Shown: positions 51,919 through 61,142, counted from the stretch's first letter. The stretch: 64,000 bases of DNA from Thermoflavimicrobium daqui (GCF_003313465.1 NZ_KZ845667.1:265762-329761); one strand, 5' to 3'. Notes: generated from the letters alone by a model not told the origin. A program made the numbers and translations.

Positions 51919-52647
51919 CTATATTACAATTGTATATTTCTCTTTGTTTAATAATTCTCCTAGTCTCTGGCTAAGATGCTCTTTGTTTTCACTATTTGTA
52001 TCGTGCCTAAAAGTATGAGACCATTTTTGCAAAAACTCATAGACTGCTTGCTGTTCAACTTGCATCTTTTTTTTCTTTTGCTGTAGTGCCTTCTTGTCAG
52101 TTTCGAATATTTGTTTGTATTTTTGAAAGTTTATAGGGCTTCGATTGATACTTTTTAGTTTCCACCTAAGCTGTCTATTTTTACGGATGAATCCTCTGTA
52201 TCTAATAAAAGCTTGATGATCTCTTTGAAAAGTTTCTTTTTCCATCTGAAAAAATTCCTCATCAATTTTTAATTCCTTTTCACGTCGTGAAATCTCCCAC
52301 TCCCTTTGCTCCAATTTCTCTTGGATATGGTGAATCAATTGTTTGGTCCAGTCATAAATATTTTCAGCTTGAATCCAGCATTCTCCTTGACAAAACGAGA
52401 TAATGGGAACCTGATCTAACGGCTTATCATCCACAATCCAAAAAGCTGCATCTCCCAGAACATGATGTTCAAAGTAAAAGCTACCTAATACTTGAAATTG
52501 ATTGATATGTTCCTCTTGTATCGCTTCTTCAATTTCTCCACTTGAAACTCCAAACGCTTCTGCATGAATAGACATTTGATTAAGCTCTACCATCGTGATT
52601 AACTCTTGTAAAATTTCCGGTAGATTTTTAGTTAGAAGTTCAGCCAA
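51919..52647 (-). CDS. Hypothetical protein with SUKH-like N-terminus and coiled coil
   Basis: About 242 residues. The first 105 are a globular part ending HHVLGDAAFWIVDDKPLDQV and ISFCQGECWIQAENIYDWTK, which loosely recalls SUKH/SMI1-type immunity folds. Residues about 110-230 are strongly charged with long helices (EKLEQREWEISRREKELKID and ALQQKKKKMQVEQQ), predicted coiled coil. The TTG at 52647, 6 nt after GGAGGG, is the best start. No named family is recognised; the SUKH comparison is weak. Transcribed alone. Confidence 0.6.
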   Translation of the reverse strand: MAELLTKNLPEILQELITMVELNQMSIHAEAFGVSSGEIEEAIQEEHINQFQVLGSFYFEHHVLGDAAFWIVDDKPLDQVPIISFCQGECWIQAENIYDWTKQLIHHIQEKLEQREWEISRREKELKIDEEFFQMEKETFQRDHQAFIRYRGFIRKNRQLRWKLKSINRSPINFQKYKQIFETDKKALQQKKKKMQVEQQAVYEFLQKWSHTFRHDTNSENKEHLSQRLGELLNKEKYTIVI

Positions 52648-52792
52648 ACTATTTCCCTCCAACTTTAGTTTCTAAGATATACTTGCTTAATTGATGAACT
52701 TCTTATTATTTAGTCTAATCACAACACAAGCATATTGGGTATTTCTTGCAAATATTTCATAAGAATGACACATTTACAGATTAAACTTTCTT

Positions 52793-52930
52793 CAGCATAT
52801 TGCATAATGCGAGCCAAAACCTAAGTCATTTCAAGAACTAGAGCAAATCGTTTTTGTGTGATCGACTTTTGCAACAAATCTTTAGCCAGAGTGAGTGGGA
52901 AGCGATGGATGACTGATTATGAGGGCTCTT
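52793..52930. repeat. Dispersed intergenic repeat, copy C (inverted relative to A)
   Basis: On the minus strand it reads AAGAGCCCTCATAATCAGTC, then CATCGCTTCCCACTCACTC, then the core AAAGTCGATCACACAAAAAC and, past ACTTAGG, GCATTATGCAATATGC. It lies in the 450-bp gap between the hypothetical gene and the PTS operon terminator. Confidence 0.7.
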
Positions 52931-53072
52931 ATTAACTATAAATAGGTCGAGAAAAGAAGAATTTTTCAGCCAAGAGATTAAAACTAAAAAGATCCTATCA
53001 TCACCTTCCTATTACGTTGTGACCGAACTTCGATTCAAGCCATAGCTGATTATATAGAGGGGAAGATATGTT

Positions 53073-53101
53073 AAAAGCCACAGGTTCTCCCTGTGGCTTT
53101 T
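53073..53101. terminator. Terminator of the PTS/GlcNAc operon
   Basis: A perfect 12-bp stem (53073-53084 with 53090-53101, AAAAGCCACAGG) with a 5-nt loop lies a few bases past the last gene of the operon. Confidence 0.82.
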
Positions 53102-53104
53102 CGA

Positions 53105-54583
53105 TTAAGCAGAATTTAAAAGCTTTTCAATTTCAACCTTTAGTTGTTCAGAGTAAACTCCGAAAACAATTTGGATTTTCCCATTGCCAAGACGTAAAAT
53201 TCCGGCAGCCCCAATCGATTTTAAACCATTTTCATTAATTTGGATATCATCAAAGAGTTCAAGACGTAAGCGTGTAATACAAGCATCCACATCTTTGATA
53301 TTTTCTTTTCCACCAATATATTCAACAACTTTCGTTGCTTTATCATGCAAGCTGGTTGCTTTACCTTCATTTCCTTCTTCTTTGCCTTCTGTTTCCTCCT
53401 CATCATCTTCACGACCAGGTGTTTTAAGGTTGAACTTGACAATGAGGAAACGGAATAGGAAGTAGTAAACCACTCCGAAAGCTAAACCAATCGGAATAAG
53501 CCAAAGTGAATTTTTACCAATGGGTATACTAAGAACATAGTCAATCAGACCTGCCGAAAAGCCGAATCCACTATGAATATCCAGTGAAGTAACAATCACT
53601 CCAGAAATACCTGTTAAGATTGCATGCACAACATAAAGTGCCGGTGCTACAAACATGAAAGCGAATTCAATTGGCTCCGTAATACCTGTGATAAATGCTG
53701 TAACCGCAAAACTTATAAATACAGTAGAAATTGCTTTTCTTTTTTCTGGTTTGGCTGTATGAATAATTGCTAAACAAGCTGCCGGTAGACCAAACATCAT
53801 AATCGGGAAAAATCCAGTCATAAACATTCCTGCATTTGGATCTCCAGCAAAGAAACGATTTAAGTCTCCTTGTACAAGTTTCTCTGTCACAGGGTTTATG
53901 AAGTCACCGAGTTGGAACCAAGCAATGGTATTAATAACATGATGAAGCCCTACCGGGATAAGCAAACGGTTAAAGAACCCGAATAACCCTGCACCGATAT
54001 AACCTAAGCTAACAACCCAGTTACCAAAAGCACTAATTACTTCTTGAATAGGTCCCCATATTACACCAACTAGCAAAGAAATGATCACCATATAAATCGA
54101 TGTAATCAGCGGAACAAACCGTTTTCCTGCAAAAAATCCTAGCCAATCTGGAAGTTTAATATCATGATATTTATTATAGAGATAAGCTGATATAGATCCT
54201 GCTAGAATCCCCCCTAGTACTCCCATGTTTAATTCCATCTTATCTGGGACATGAGCAAACATAGCGGGTATCTTAGATAATACGTTCACCAACACAAAGT
54301 GGGCGATTACAGCAGCCAAAGTTGCTACCGCATCGCGAGCAAAACCAATCGCAATCCCGATTGCAAAGATCAGAGCTAAATTATCAAAAACGGCAGCTCC
54401 CCCTGCTGCCAGCAGAGGGGCCACATATTGATTTAAAAATCCACCCACAGTCGCGCCTAGTTTAAATTGCTGTACATAGTCGATTTGTCCAAATCGATTG
54501 AGTAGGGCTGCGGCTGGTAAGGTAGCCACAGGCAACATAAAAGACTTACCTACTTTTTGTAGAAATGCTAACAAAACAAACAT
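53105..54583 (-). CDS. nagE: PTS EIIBC component, N-acetylglucosamine/glucose type
   Basis: A 492-residue fusion. The EIIC part (about 1-385) begins FLQKVGKSFMLPVATLPAAA and holds GLHHVINTIAWFQLGDF near 212-228 and the GITEPIEFAFMFVAPALY block near 300-317 that contacts the sugar. After an acidic linker (EDDEEETEGKEEGNEGK) the EIIB domain has VDACITRLRLEL near 433-444 with the phosphorylated Cys. It has no EIIA domain; a separate EIIA gene lies in the operon. Linked nagA and nagB make GlcNAc the best substrate guess. The start is uncertain: ATG 54583 abuts AAGGAGG, and a TTG three codons later is better spaced. Confidence 0.88.
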   Translation of the reverse strand: MFVLLAFLQKVGKSFMLPVATLPAAALLNRFGQIDYVQQFKLGATVGGFLNQYVAPLLAAGGAAVFDNLALIFAIGIAIGFARDAVATLAAVIAHFVLVNVLSKIPAMFAHVPDKMELNMGVLGGILAGSISAYLYNKYHDIKLPDWLGFFAGKRFVPLITSIYMVIISLLVGVIWGPIQEVISAFGNWVVSLGYIGAGLFGFFNRLLIPVGLHHVINTIAWFQLGDFINPVTEKLVQGDLNRFFAGDPNAGMFMTGFFPIMMFGLPAACLAIIHTAKPEKRKAISTVFISFAVTAFITGITEPIEFAFMFVAPALYVVHAILTGISGVIVTSLDIHSGFGFSAGLIDYVLSIPIGKNSLWLIPIGLAFGVVYYFLFRFLIVKFNLKTPGREDDEEETEGKEEGNEGKATSLHDKATKVVEYIGGKENIKDVDACITRLRLELFDDIQINENGLKSIGAAGILRLGNGKIQIVFGVYSEQLKVEIEKLLNSA

Positions 54584-54616
54584 CCTCCTTCATAAAAGTC
54601 ATTTCTTAGGTGTTTC

Positions 54617-56338
54617 TTAGATGTTATGACTTTGTTGGGATAGGTACTGTTGAACTTCTTCAGCAGTAGCAAATGTTAACGCATGATCAGCTACTTTTTT
54701 TGCATCTGCCAAAGATGTGGAGCGAATTTGTTTCTTAACCTGGAGTAAATTTGCTGAAGCGCTAAATTCATCCAATCCAAGACCCAAAAGTAGCTTAGTT
54801 GCTAATGGATCACCCGCCATTTCTCCGCACATCCCTGTCCAAATTTGATGACGGTGAGATGCATCGATGACCATTTTAATCAACCGGAGCACAGCAGGAT
54901 GAAAATAGTTATATAAATGCTGTATCTGCTCATTCATCCGGTCAACTGCCAAAGTATACTGTACAAGATCATTGGTACCAATACTAAAGAAATCAACTTC
55001 TTTAGCTAACTCATCGGCAATAAGGCATGAACTAGGAATTTCAATCATAATGCCTACTTCCACACTTGGATCAAAGGCGACACCTTTTGCTTGAAGCTCT
55101 TGCTTTACTTCTTCAAGAATTTCTTTCGCCCGTTGAACTTGCTCGACATGAGAAATCATTGGGAACATAATCAAAGCTTTTCCATGTACACTCGCACGTA
55201 AGATAGCTCGTAGCTGTGTTTTAAATAGATCTACTTGATCTAGTGAAATTCGAATCGCTCTCCAGCCTAGAAAAGGATTCATTTCCTCAGGTAAATTTAA
55301 GTAAGGAAGATGCTTATCTCCACCAATATCTAATGTCCGAATAATCACTGGTTTCCCATTCATTTTTTGGATGACTTCTGCATATGCAGCAAATTGCTCT
55401 TCTTCGGAAGGCAAATCTGCCCGATCCATAAAGAGAAATTCACTTCTAAATAATCCAATCCCATCTGGGCTATTTTCCAAAAGTGAGTCTATATCAGTAG
55501 GACGACCTAAATTTGCTTTTAATTTCACTCGATGACCATCCGTCGTTTCTGCTTTCAAATCGCGCAGTTTCGCGAGTTCTTTTTTGAGTAATTCTTCTTG
55601 TTCCAACCGCTTACGATATTGTTTTAAAGTTGCTTGATCAGGCTGAATCCAGATTTCCCCTGTAGAGCCATTGATAATGAGTTGATCTTGATCTTGTATT
55701 TTTTCAAGGACCTCTTCTCCCGCTCCCATAACTGCTGGGATTTCCAGTGAACGGGATAAAATAGCAGCATGTGAAGTTTTACCACCTTTTGCTGTCACAA
55801 TTCCCAATACAAACTGACGTGGTAACTGTACAGTTTCAGATGGTGTTAAATCATCAGCAACAATAATAACCGGCTCTTTTATTTGTAAATGCATATCATC
55901 TGTCTGCCCAGTCAAATGATTGATGATTCGCTTTCCTACATCTTGGATATCTGTAGCTCGTTCACGCATATACTCATTCTCCATCGCTTCAAACATTTGG
56001 ACAAAATGCTTAACCACTCGTTGGACAGCTGAAGTCGCATCCAGCAGTTCATCCTTGATTTGCCGCTTCATTTCCCCTACAAATTCCGGATCTTGTAAGA
56101 AAGCAAGGTGAGCCATCATGATATTAGCTTCTTCTTCGCCTACATTTGAAAGCATTTGCTGATGAATCTCAGTTAGTTGTTTAGTAGATTTTTCTATACT
56201 TTGTTCTAAACGTTTAACCTCTTGCTCTACTTCTTCAGGACGGATCTGTTTTTCATCAGAAGATTCGACGGCTTTGCTCCAAACCACCGCTTTTGCAATT
56301 GCTATCCCTTGTGATGCAGCAATTCCTTGTAATTTCAT
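54617..56338 (-). CDS. ptsI: PTS enzyme I (phosphoenolpyruvate-protein phosphotransferase)
   Basis: A 573-residue enzyme I, the first step of the PTS: it takes phosphate from PEP and passes it to HPr. The phospho-His loop is GIVTAKGGKTSHAAILSRSL near 182-200. The PEP-binding domain holds GIGLFRSEFLFM near 290, GWRAIRISLDQ near 366, EIPSSCLIADELAKEVDFFS near 431-450 and GMCGEMAGDP near 500 with the catalytic Cys. Start at the ATG at 56338; GAGGTG fits it better than the ATG two codons upstream. No HPr gene is adjacent, which is unusual, so HPr must be encoded elsewhere. Confidence 0.95.
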   Translation of the reverse strand: MKLQGIAASQGIAIAKAVVWSKAVESSDEKQIRPEEVEQEVKRLEQSIEKSTKQLTEIHQQMLSNVGEEEANIMMAHLAFLQDPEFVGEMKRQIKDELLDATSAVQRVVKHFVQMFEAMENEYMRERATDIQDVGKRIINHLTGQTDDMHLQIKEPVIIVADDLTPSETVQLPRQFVLGIVTAKGGKTSHAAILSRSLEIPAVMGAGEEVLEKIQDQDQLIINGSTGEIWIQPDQATLKQYRKRLEQEELLKKELAKLRDLKAETTDGHRVKLKANLGRPTDIDSLLENSPDGIGLFRSEFLFMDRADLPSEEEQFAAYAEVIQKMNGKPVIIRTLDIGGDKHLPYLNLPEEMNPFLGWRAIRISLDQVDLFKTQLRAILRASVHGKALIMFPMISHVEQVQRAKEILEEVKQELQAKGVAFDPSVEVGIMIEIPSSCLIADELAKEVDFFSIGTNDLVQYTLAVDRMNEQIQHLYNYFHPAVLRLIKMVIDASHRHQIWTGMCGEMAGDPLATKLLLGLGLDEFSASANLLQVKKQIRSTSLADAKKVADHALTFATAEEVQQYLSQQSHNI

Positions 56339-56387
56339 CTTCATTCACCTCTAATTATGATATCTTAAAACATTGAGAAGCTAGGAG

Positions 56388-57146
56388 CTAACCGACTATC
56401 TGCTCGAGGTTTAAATCTTTCAATAAATCCGCAACTTCGTTTGTAACTAATATAGAAACATCGGCATGAAGTTGTAAAATGGTTGCTGGGACTCGAGGAT
56501 CAACAATACTTGAGAAAACAGATTGAACCGCTTTTGCCTTTGATTTATCACTGGCAAGGAGTATTATTTTCTTAGCATTCATAATATTTCCAACGCCCAT
56601 TGTAATAGCCTGCCTTGGAACCTCTGATTTATCTCTGAAAAAGCGGGCATTGGCTTCTATCGTTTTATCGGCTAATTGGATAATATGTGTATTCAAAATA
56701 AATGATTCTGCTGGCTCATTAAATCCAATATGTCCATTTGCTCCAATTCCCAATATTTGCAAATCGATAGGACCCTCTTTTTTTAGTTGAGATTCATATT
56801 CATTGCATGCTTGTACAGGATCCTGAAATATACCAGAGGGAAAGTGAATTTGGCTCTTTTCAATGCCAACTTTTCCAAATAAATTCTCCCACATAAAACG
56901 ATAATAGCTTTGTGGGTGTTCTTTATCTAATCCTACATACTCATCCAAATTAAAGGTTCGAATCTGCTTAAAATTCACCTCCCCCTTCTGGTACATCTTC
57001 GTAAGCTCTTGATATAGTCCGACTGGTGTACTACCAGTAGCAAAACCGATAACAGATGTTGGCTTATTGGTGACTTGTTTAGCGACTATTCGTGCTGCTT
57101 GGCGACTTAGCTCCTCATAGTGATCACATACAATTAGTTGTAACAA
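56388..57146 (-). CDS. nagB: Glucosamine-6-phosphate deaminase
   Basis: A 252-residue NagB that converts glucosamine-6-phosphate to fructose-6-phosphate and ammonia. IGFATGSTPVGLYQEL near 34-49 is the phosphate loop, FNLDEYVGLDKEHPQSYY near 65-82 carries the catalytic Asp, and GIGANGHIGFNEPAESF near 132-148 the Asp/His pair. It lacks the long allosteric C-terminal end of the E. coli enzyme. TTG start at 57146 with GGGAGG ahead. The nagA stop lies 5 bp upstream, so it is coupled to nagA. Confidence 0.94.
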   Translation of the reverse strand: MLQLIVCDHYEELSRQAARIVAKQVTNKPTSVIGFATGSTPVGLYQELTKMYQKGEVNFKQIRTFNLDEYVGLDKEHPQSYYRFMWENLFGKVGIEKSQIHFPSGIFQDPVQACNEYESQLKKEGPIDLQILGIGANGHIGFNEPAESFILNTHIIQLADKTIEANARFFRDKSEVPRQAITMGVGNIMNAKKIILLASDKSKAKAVQSVFSSIVDPRVPATILQLHADVSILVTNEVADLLKDLNLEQIVG

Positions 57147-57151
57147 GACTA

Positions 57152-58312
57152 TTACGCCTCCCGATATACTTCTTTTCCTTGAATCATGGTTAATCGAACA
57201 TCAAATGTATTAGATAGTATCACCAGATCTGCATCTTTTCCTACTTCTAAACTCCCTTTCGTTGCCGAAATTCCTAATTTCTGTGCAGGTGCTGTTGATG
57301 CCATATAAATTGCATCAGTAATCGGAGTTTGAAGTCCTTCGATCAGATTTTTTACCGCTCGATCTAAAGTAAGTGTACTACCTGCTAAAGTCCCATCCTC
57401 TAAACGGGCAATACATTTTTGTACTAACACAGTCTGCCCACCTAGTTCATATTTGCCATCTCTCATCCCTACTGCTCGCATTCCATCACTAATTAATAAT
57501 AATTTGTCACGGCCTTTAATGCGGTATGCCAATTCTACTGCTTTTGGATGAGAGTGAACAAAGTCAGCGATAATTTCACAGGTCATTTCTTCCTTTGTGA
57601 ATGCTGCACCTACTACGCCAACTTCCCGATGGTGTAGACCTCTCATCGCATTATATAAATGGGTAAAATGGGTTGCTCCGCATTGAGCTGCTTGGTTTAC
57701 ATCTTCTAAAGTGGCATCAGTATGACCAATAGAGCAGATAACTCCTTTATTAGTAAGTACTTTAATTGCTTCAAGGGCTCCTGAGATTTCCGGAGCAATC
57801 GTTACAAATTTTAGTTGATCTCCTGTAATTTTCCAGATATCTTCAATCTGTTCCAGCGTTGGATCAATAATATCTTCTTCTTTTTGAGCTCCTTTATGTT
57901 TCTTATTAATCCATGGACCCTCTAAATGAATCCCTAAAACCTGAGTAAATTCATTGGCGGTTTCTTGAAATGAAATGATATTTTGTAAAGCTCGATGGAT
58001 ATATTTCATCGGCGCAGTCATCGTTGTAGCCAAAAAACCGGTTACACCATACCGGGATAAGCTTTGAGTAATTTCATGCAAGGCCTTTGGTGTAGCATCC
58101 ATGACATCGAAGCCGGCATTACCATGAATATGAACATCAATAAACCCTGGACAAATAAAATGATCTGAATAATCGATCCATCTTTCATGACCATCTGGAG
58201 TGTATTCATGCTCTTTGCCAATAAATTCAATTCTTCCGTCATTAATAACCAAGATCCCTTGCTTGATAACGTGGTTTCTTTGTACCACGTTTCCCTTTAA
58301 CACCGTTCTCAT
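57152..58312 (-). CDS. nagA: N-acetylglucosamine-6-phosphate deacetylase
   Basis: A 386-residue amidohydrolase that removes acetate from GlcNAc-6-phosphate. PGFIDVHIHGNAGFDVMD near 56-73 holds the metal HxH region, LGIHLEGPWINKKHKGAQ near 120-137 the metal Glu, CSIGHTDATLEDVNQA near 190 and FTHLYNAMRGLHHREVG near 210-226 the two metal His, and LISDGMRAVG near 270 the catalytic Asp. Start at the ATG at 58312; an in-frame ATG at 58336 is upstream but lacks a site. Confidence 0.94.
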   Translation of the reverse strand: MRTVLKGNVVQRNHVIKQGILVINDGRIEFIGKEHEYTPDGHERWIDYSDHFICPGFIDVHIHGNAGFDVMDATPKALHEITQSLSRYGVTGFLATTMTAPMKYIHRALQNIISFQETANEFTQVLGIHLEGPWINKKHKGAQKEEDIIDPTLEQIEDIWKITGDQLKFVTIAPEISGALEAIKVLTNKGVICSIGHTDATLEDVNQAAQCGATHFTHLYNAMRGLHHREVGVVGAAFTKEEMTCEIIADFVHSHPKAVELAYRIKGRDKLLLISDGMRAVGMRDGKYELGGQTVLVQKCIARLEDGTLAGSTLTLDRAVKNLIEGLQTPITDAIYMASTAPAQKLGISATKGSLEVGKDADLVILSNTFDVRLTMIQGKEVYREA

Positions 58313-58382
58313 TTTTTCACCACACCTTTTGAGCATGTTGGTATGATTTGATTAAAAACTTAAAGATATAACGATACCTAGA

Positions 58383-58440
58383 GCTCATCGTTTATGATTA
58401 AGCGAAATTTAACCCTACACAAAAACGATGAGCGGCTGTT
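58383..58440. repeat. Partial dispersed repeat F overlapping a hairpin
   Basis: Contains ACCCTACACAAAAACGATGA and GCGG, the core of the dispersed repeat. GCTCATCGTTT (58383-58393) and AAACGATGAGC (58423-58433) form an 11-bp stem. It sits inside the operon between crr and nagA and might lower expression of the downstream genes or protect the upstream message. Confidence 0.45.
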
Positions 58441-58454
58441 TTGTATGACAACCT

Positions 58455-58952
58455 CTATTTAAGTAAAATACTTAGGATCTCGTCTTCTCCAGCTATTACA
58501 TTACCAGTTGCAAGTACTTTTTGTTCAGCTACCACTTCACCATTTGTAATGACTATCGGTGTACTAATTGCAAAGCCAGACTCCTTTAATAGATTTAAGT
58601 CAACGGTGATCAAGCGTTCCCCTTGTTTCACTTCATCACCTACTTCTACATAAGCGTTAAATCCTTTTCCGTCCAACTTAACGGTATCAATCCCAATATG
58701 GATTAAGATTTCAAGCCCTTCTTTGGTAGTGATACCGATGGCATGATGGGTATCAAACAAATGAGTGACTTTACCACTAATAGGTGCTACTACTTCTCCT
58801 TGTGTTGGTACGATTGCTAAACCATCTCCAGCCATTTTCTGAGCAAAAACGGGATCTTCCACTCTTTCGATTGGTATAATTTCTCCAGTAAGTGCTGCAA
58901 CTAATTTGACTTCTTTATCATTCTTTTTTTGACCAAACAGTTTCTTAAACAC
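58455..58952 (-). CDS. crr: PTS glucose-type EIIA domain protein
   Basis: A 165-residue EIIA of the glucose family. GDGLAIVPTQGEVVAPISGK near 46-65, VTHLFDTHHAIGITTKEGLE near 66-85 (first active-site His) and ILIHIGIDTVKLDGKGF near 86-102 (phosphorylated His). It receives phosphate from HPr and passes it to the EIIB Cys of the operon's EIIBC. Named crr by family; here it is the separate EIIA missing from EIIBC. Confidence 0.92.
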   Translation of the reverse strand: MFKKLFGQKKNDKEVKLVAALTGEIIPIERVEDPVFAQKMAGDGLAIVPTQGEVVAPISGKVTHLFDTHHAIGITTKEGLEILIHIGIDTVKLDGKGFNAYVEVGDEVKQGERLITVDLNLLKESGFAISTPIVITNGEVVAEQKVLATGNVIAGEDEILSILLK

Positions 58953-58988
58953 CTAGTACCCCTCCTAAATATCTTAAACCAATCACTT

Positions 58989-59834
58989 TTACTCATCCTT
59001 TAGGCGATATAAATGCATAGCCAGATACCCTATTTCAGCTTCTGTAACGCTTACATTTAATCGATTAGAAATAAGTGTCACGATTTCTCGGGCTAGTTGA
59101 AACTCTTCAGGTAAATTGGTTTTAATGGACTCTATAAATGGATGGGACAAGGATCTTTTTTGCCTGAGTCTTTCTATCAAAAATCGTAAATGCATAAGGA
59201 GTCGAATATATCCCATACTGCTTTTATCAATCGTAATACCCATTTCTCTTATGATCTTGTCAATTACTTCATAAACAACTGAGGTTAGCTGAACTGTTTT
59301 AGAAACTGGATAGTTACTAATCGCTGAATGAATATGTAGAGCCAAAAAACCAATTTCACTTTCAGGTATTTCGATTTGAAAAGAATGGCTAATCATTTCT
59401 GCTGCCTTTTTAGCTAAAGAAAACTCTTTAGAATATAATGCTTTAATTAAGTAGAGAAACGGATTAGTGATTTCCATGCCATTACGCAACCGATCCATGG
59501 CAAATTGGATATGTTCGGGCAGCGCAACATGGATATGCTCATTAATCTCTCCTTGAAATTCTTTACTAATTAAGCCAATAATCTCTTCCGAAATTCCAAT
59601 CACTTCCTGATCGATGTGATCAATCAGGCTATGGTATTTTTTGACATGAGTTTCATCCTCTAAGCGGAATTTCTTTTCAATTCTTTGATCATGATAAGGA
59701 ATTTTATTACCGCTTTTTTGGCGAAATCCAATTCCTTTACCTAATAAAACGACTTCATTACCTGACATTTCTCTGACCCAAACCACATTATGGTTCAATA
59801 CGCGAACAATTTCGTATTGATTCCTGCCCATCAA
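58989..59834 (-). CDS. licT: BglG/LicT-family transcription antiterminator
   Basis: A 281-residue antiterminator. The N-terminal RNA-binding CAT domain is residues 1-60 (YEIVRVLNHNVVWVREMSGN, LLGKGIGFRQKSGNKI). PRD1 covers about 70-170 with LPEHIQFAMDRLRNGMEI and ESEIGFLALHIHSAI; PRD2 covers about 175-281 with MHLRFLIERLRQK and AEIGYLAMHLYRLK. PTS enzymes phosphorylate His residues in the PRDs to set activity. It is the first gene of the operon and lies directly behind its own RAT and terminator. The licT name is by similarity of RNA target; glcT is the other option. Confidence 0.88.
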   Translation of the reverse strand: MMGRNQYEIVRVLNHNVVWVREMSGNEVVLLGKGIGFRQKSGNKIPYHDQRIEKKFRLEDETHVKKYHSLIDHIDQEVIGISEEIIGLISKEFQGEINEHIHVALPEHIQFAMDRLRNGMEITNPFLYLIKALYSKEFSLAKKAAEMISHSFQIEIPESEIGFLALHIHSAISNYPVSKTVQLTSVVYEVIDKIIREMGITIDKSSMGYIRLLMHLRFLIERLRQKRSLSHPFIESIKTNLPEEFQLAREIVTLISNRLNVSVTEAEIGYLAMHLYRLKDE

Positions 59835-59901
59835 AATACATCACCAAATTTCCCAGTAAGTTCAACCATCTATAGTATTTGTATTTTAACTTATTCAAAA
59901 C

Positions 59902-59944
59902 AAAAAAGCCGAAAAAAGATCAGTCTGTTGACCTTTCTTCGGCT
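59902..59944 (-). terminator. Antiterminator-controlled terminator
   Basis: On the minus strand a 12-bp stem (AGCCGAAGAAAG with CTTTTTTCGGCT, one mismatch; 59907-59918 with 59933-59944) is followed by a T run (59902-59906). It overlaps the last bases of the RAT, as in LicT/SacT/SacY systems, so bound antiterminator prevents it from forming. Confidence 0.88.
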
Positions 59945-59970
59945 CATGCCTGCATGACCAGTAACACGCC
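59941..59970 (-). promoter_or_regulatory. RAT (ribonucleic antiterminator) element
   Basis: The minus strand reads GGCGTGTTACTGGTC then ATGCAGGCATGAGCC. This matches the RAT pattern of BglG/SacY/LicT targets (GGATTGTTACTG...GCAGGCAAAACC) and lies just 5' of the terminator and before the antiterminator gene itself, so the operon is autoregulated. Confidence 0.9.
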
Positions 59971-59994
59971 AATCAATATTTTCATGTTATCTTT

Positions 59995-60024
59995 AATATA
60001 CTGTTACTGTCATCTTTTTGTCAA
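59995..60024 (-). promoter_or_regulatory. Sigma-A promoter of the PTS/GlcNAc operon
   Basis: TTGACA (60019-60024) and TATATT (59995-60000) on the minus strand with an 18-bp spacer, followed closely by the RAT element. Confidence 0.75.
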
Positions 60025-60093
60025 TACTAGGATTATACAAACTGATTTCCAACCATTGTAAAAAATATTTTGCTTTTTATTCATTTAAAAATA

Positions 60094-60492
60094 TCATAAT
60101 GAAGGAACTTTATTTAACTGTTTAGCTCTTTCCGCCGCACGAAGTACTTCTTCAACGGTACCACCACATCCTGATTGTACAACTGCACCATAAGCACCTT
60201 CGACTAACGGAGCATTTGCAATTCTGACCTTTTTATCCTTATCAATCCATTCTAGAGCTAACTCTGTATTTAAAAAGGCACTTCCAAGGTCAAATAAAAT
60301 CACAACTCCCTTATCCGAATAAACCTCTTCAACCGCATTTTTAATTTTAAGTGCACTCGTCCCAAGTCCTCCATCTTCATCGCCTCCTGCAATAGCGATG
60401 GGGACATCTCTTTGAATTTGAATCAACATTTGTTGTAAACCGTGAACAAGTTCATAGCTATGAGAGACCAATACAATTCCCACCATATTCAT
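60094..60492 (-). CDS. dhaM: PTS-dependent dihydroxyacetone kinase, phosphotransferase subunit DhaM
   Basis: A 132-residue EIIA-mannose-fold DhaM. GIVLVSHSYELVHGLQQM near 5-22 holds the phosphorylated His, GGDEDGGLGTSALKIKNAVE near 36-55 and FDLGSAFLNTELALEWI near 67-83 are the family blocks. It carries phosphate from HPr to the ADP bound to DhaL. It is the short Gram-positive type, without the extra HPr and EI domains of E. coli DhaM. Last gene of the operon; 2 bp after dhaL. Confidence 0.93.
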   Translation of the reverse strand: MNMVGIVLVSHSYELVHGLQQMLIQIQRDVPIAIAGGDEDGGLGTSALKIKNAVEEVYSDKGVVILFDLGSAFLNTELALEWIDKDKKVRIANAPLVEGAYGAVVQSGCGGTVEEVLRAAERAKQLNKVPSL

Positions 60493-60494
60493 TC

Positions 60495-61136
60495 TTACTC
60501 TCCTCTATCCAATGTTTCACATAGTGCTATAAATAGGTAGGTCGAAGAAACCGCTCCAGGATCTAAATGGCCAATTGAACGTGACTCTAAAAAAGCAGCT
60601 CGCCCTTTTTTAGCCACAAGCTCTTTTGTCTTCTCCATTTGTTCAAATAAAAATTGCTGAACTTTCTCCCAAGATACTTTTTCTATATGTTCATTTAAAT
60701 AGTCGGCAAGAGGTTGCCAAATATCTAGCATTGTTTTATCACCAACCTCTGCTCGTCCTCTTGCTTTTATCCCCATTGCCCCTGCTTCAATTACTTGTGC
60801 AAGTTCGGCAAGTGATATCAACTTTTTCCCTTTACACACCTTTGCCATATGAACAAAAGCGCTGCCATATAGAGCTCCAGACGCTCCTCCTACTTTCGCA
60901 ATTAAGGCCATGCCTATTTTTTGAAAGACTTCACCTAAATCTTCTTTACTTTCATCTGGACTTAGATTCTGGATAGCCGCATCAAGTCCGCGAGCTAAAT
61001 TAATACCATGGTCTCCGTCACCAATGGCTTGATCCAGCTCAGTTAGTTTATCTTTCGTTGCTACAATCTTTTGGTGTGTAAGCTGTATCCATTTAACAAC
61101 ATGTTCAACTTGTATCACTTTTGAAGCCCCTTTCAT
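60495..61136 (-). CDS. dhaL: Dihydroxyacetone kinase subunit DhaL
   Basis: A 213-residue all-helical DhaL that holds ADP as a bound cofactor. LDQAIGDGDHGINLARGLDA near 34-53 has the Mg-binding Asp residues, KVGGASGALYGSAFVHMAKV near 83-102 and GDKTMLDIWQPLADYL near 133 are conserved, and SIGHLDPGAVSSTYLFIAL near 187-205 ends the protein. Starts 6 bp after dhaK. Confidence 0.94.
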   Translation of the reverse strand: MKGASKVIQVEHVVKWIQLTHQKIVATKDKLTELDQAIGDGDHGINLARGLDAAIQNLSPDESKEDLGEVFQKIGMALIAKVGGASGALYGSAFVHMAKVCKGKKLISLAELAQVIEAGAMGIKARGRAEVGDKTMLDIWQPLADYLNEHIEKVSWEKVQQFLFEQMEKTKELVAKKGRAAFLESRSIGHLDPGAVSSTYLFIALCETLDRGE

Positions 61137-61142
61137 TATGCT

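Noticed and set aside
53184..53465. 93-codon plus-strand frame opposite nagE
   Set aside because: Antisense shadow with Ser/Arg-rich composition from the acidic linker of EIIBC.
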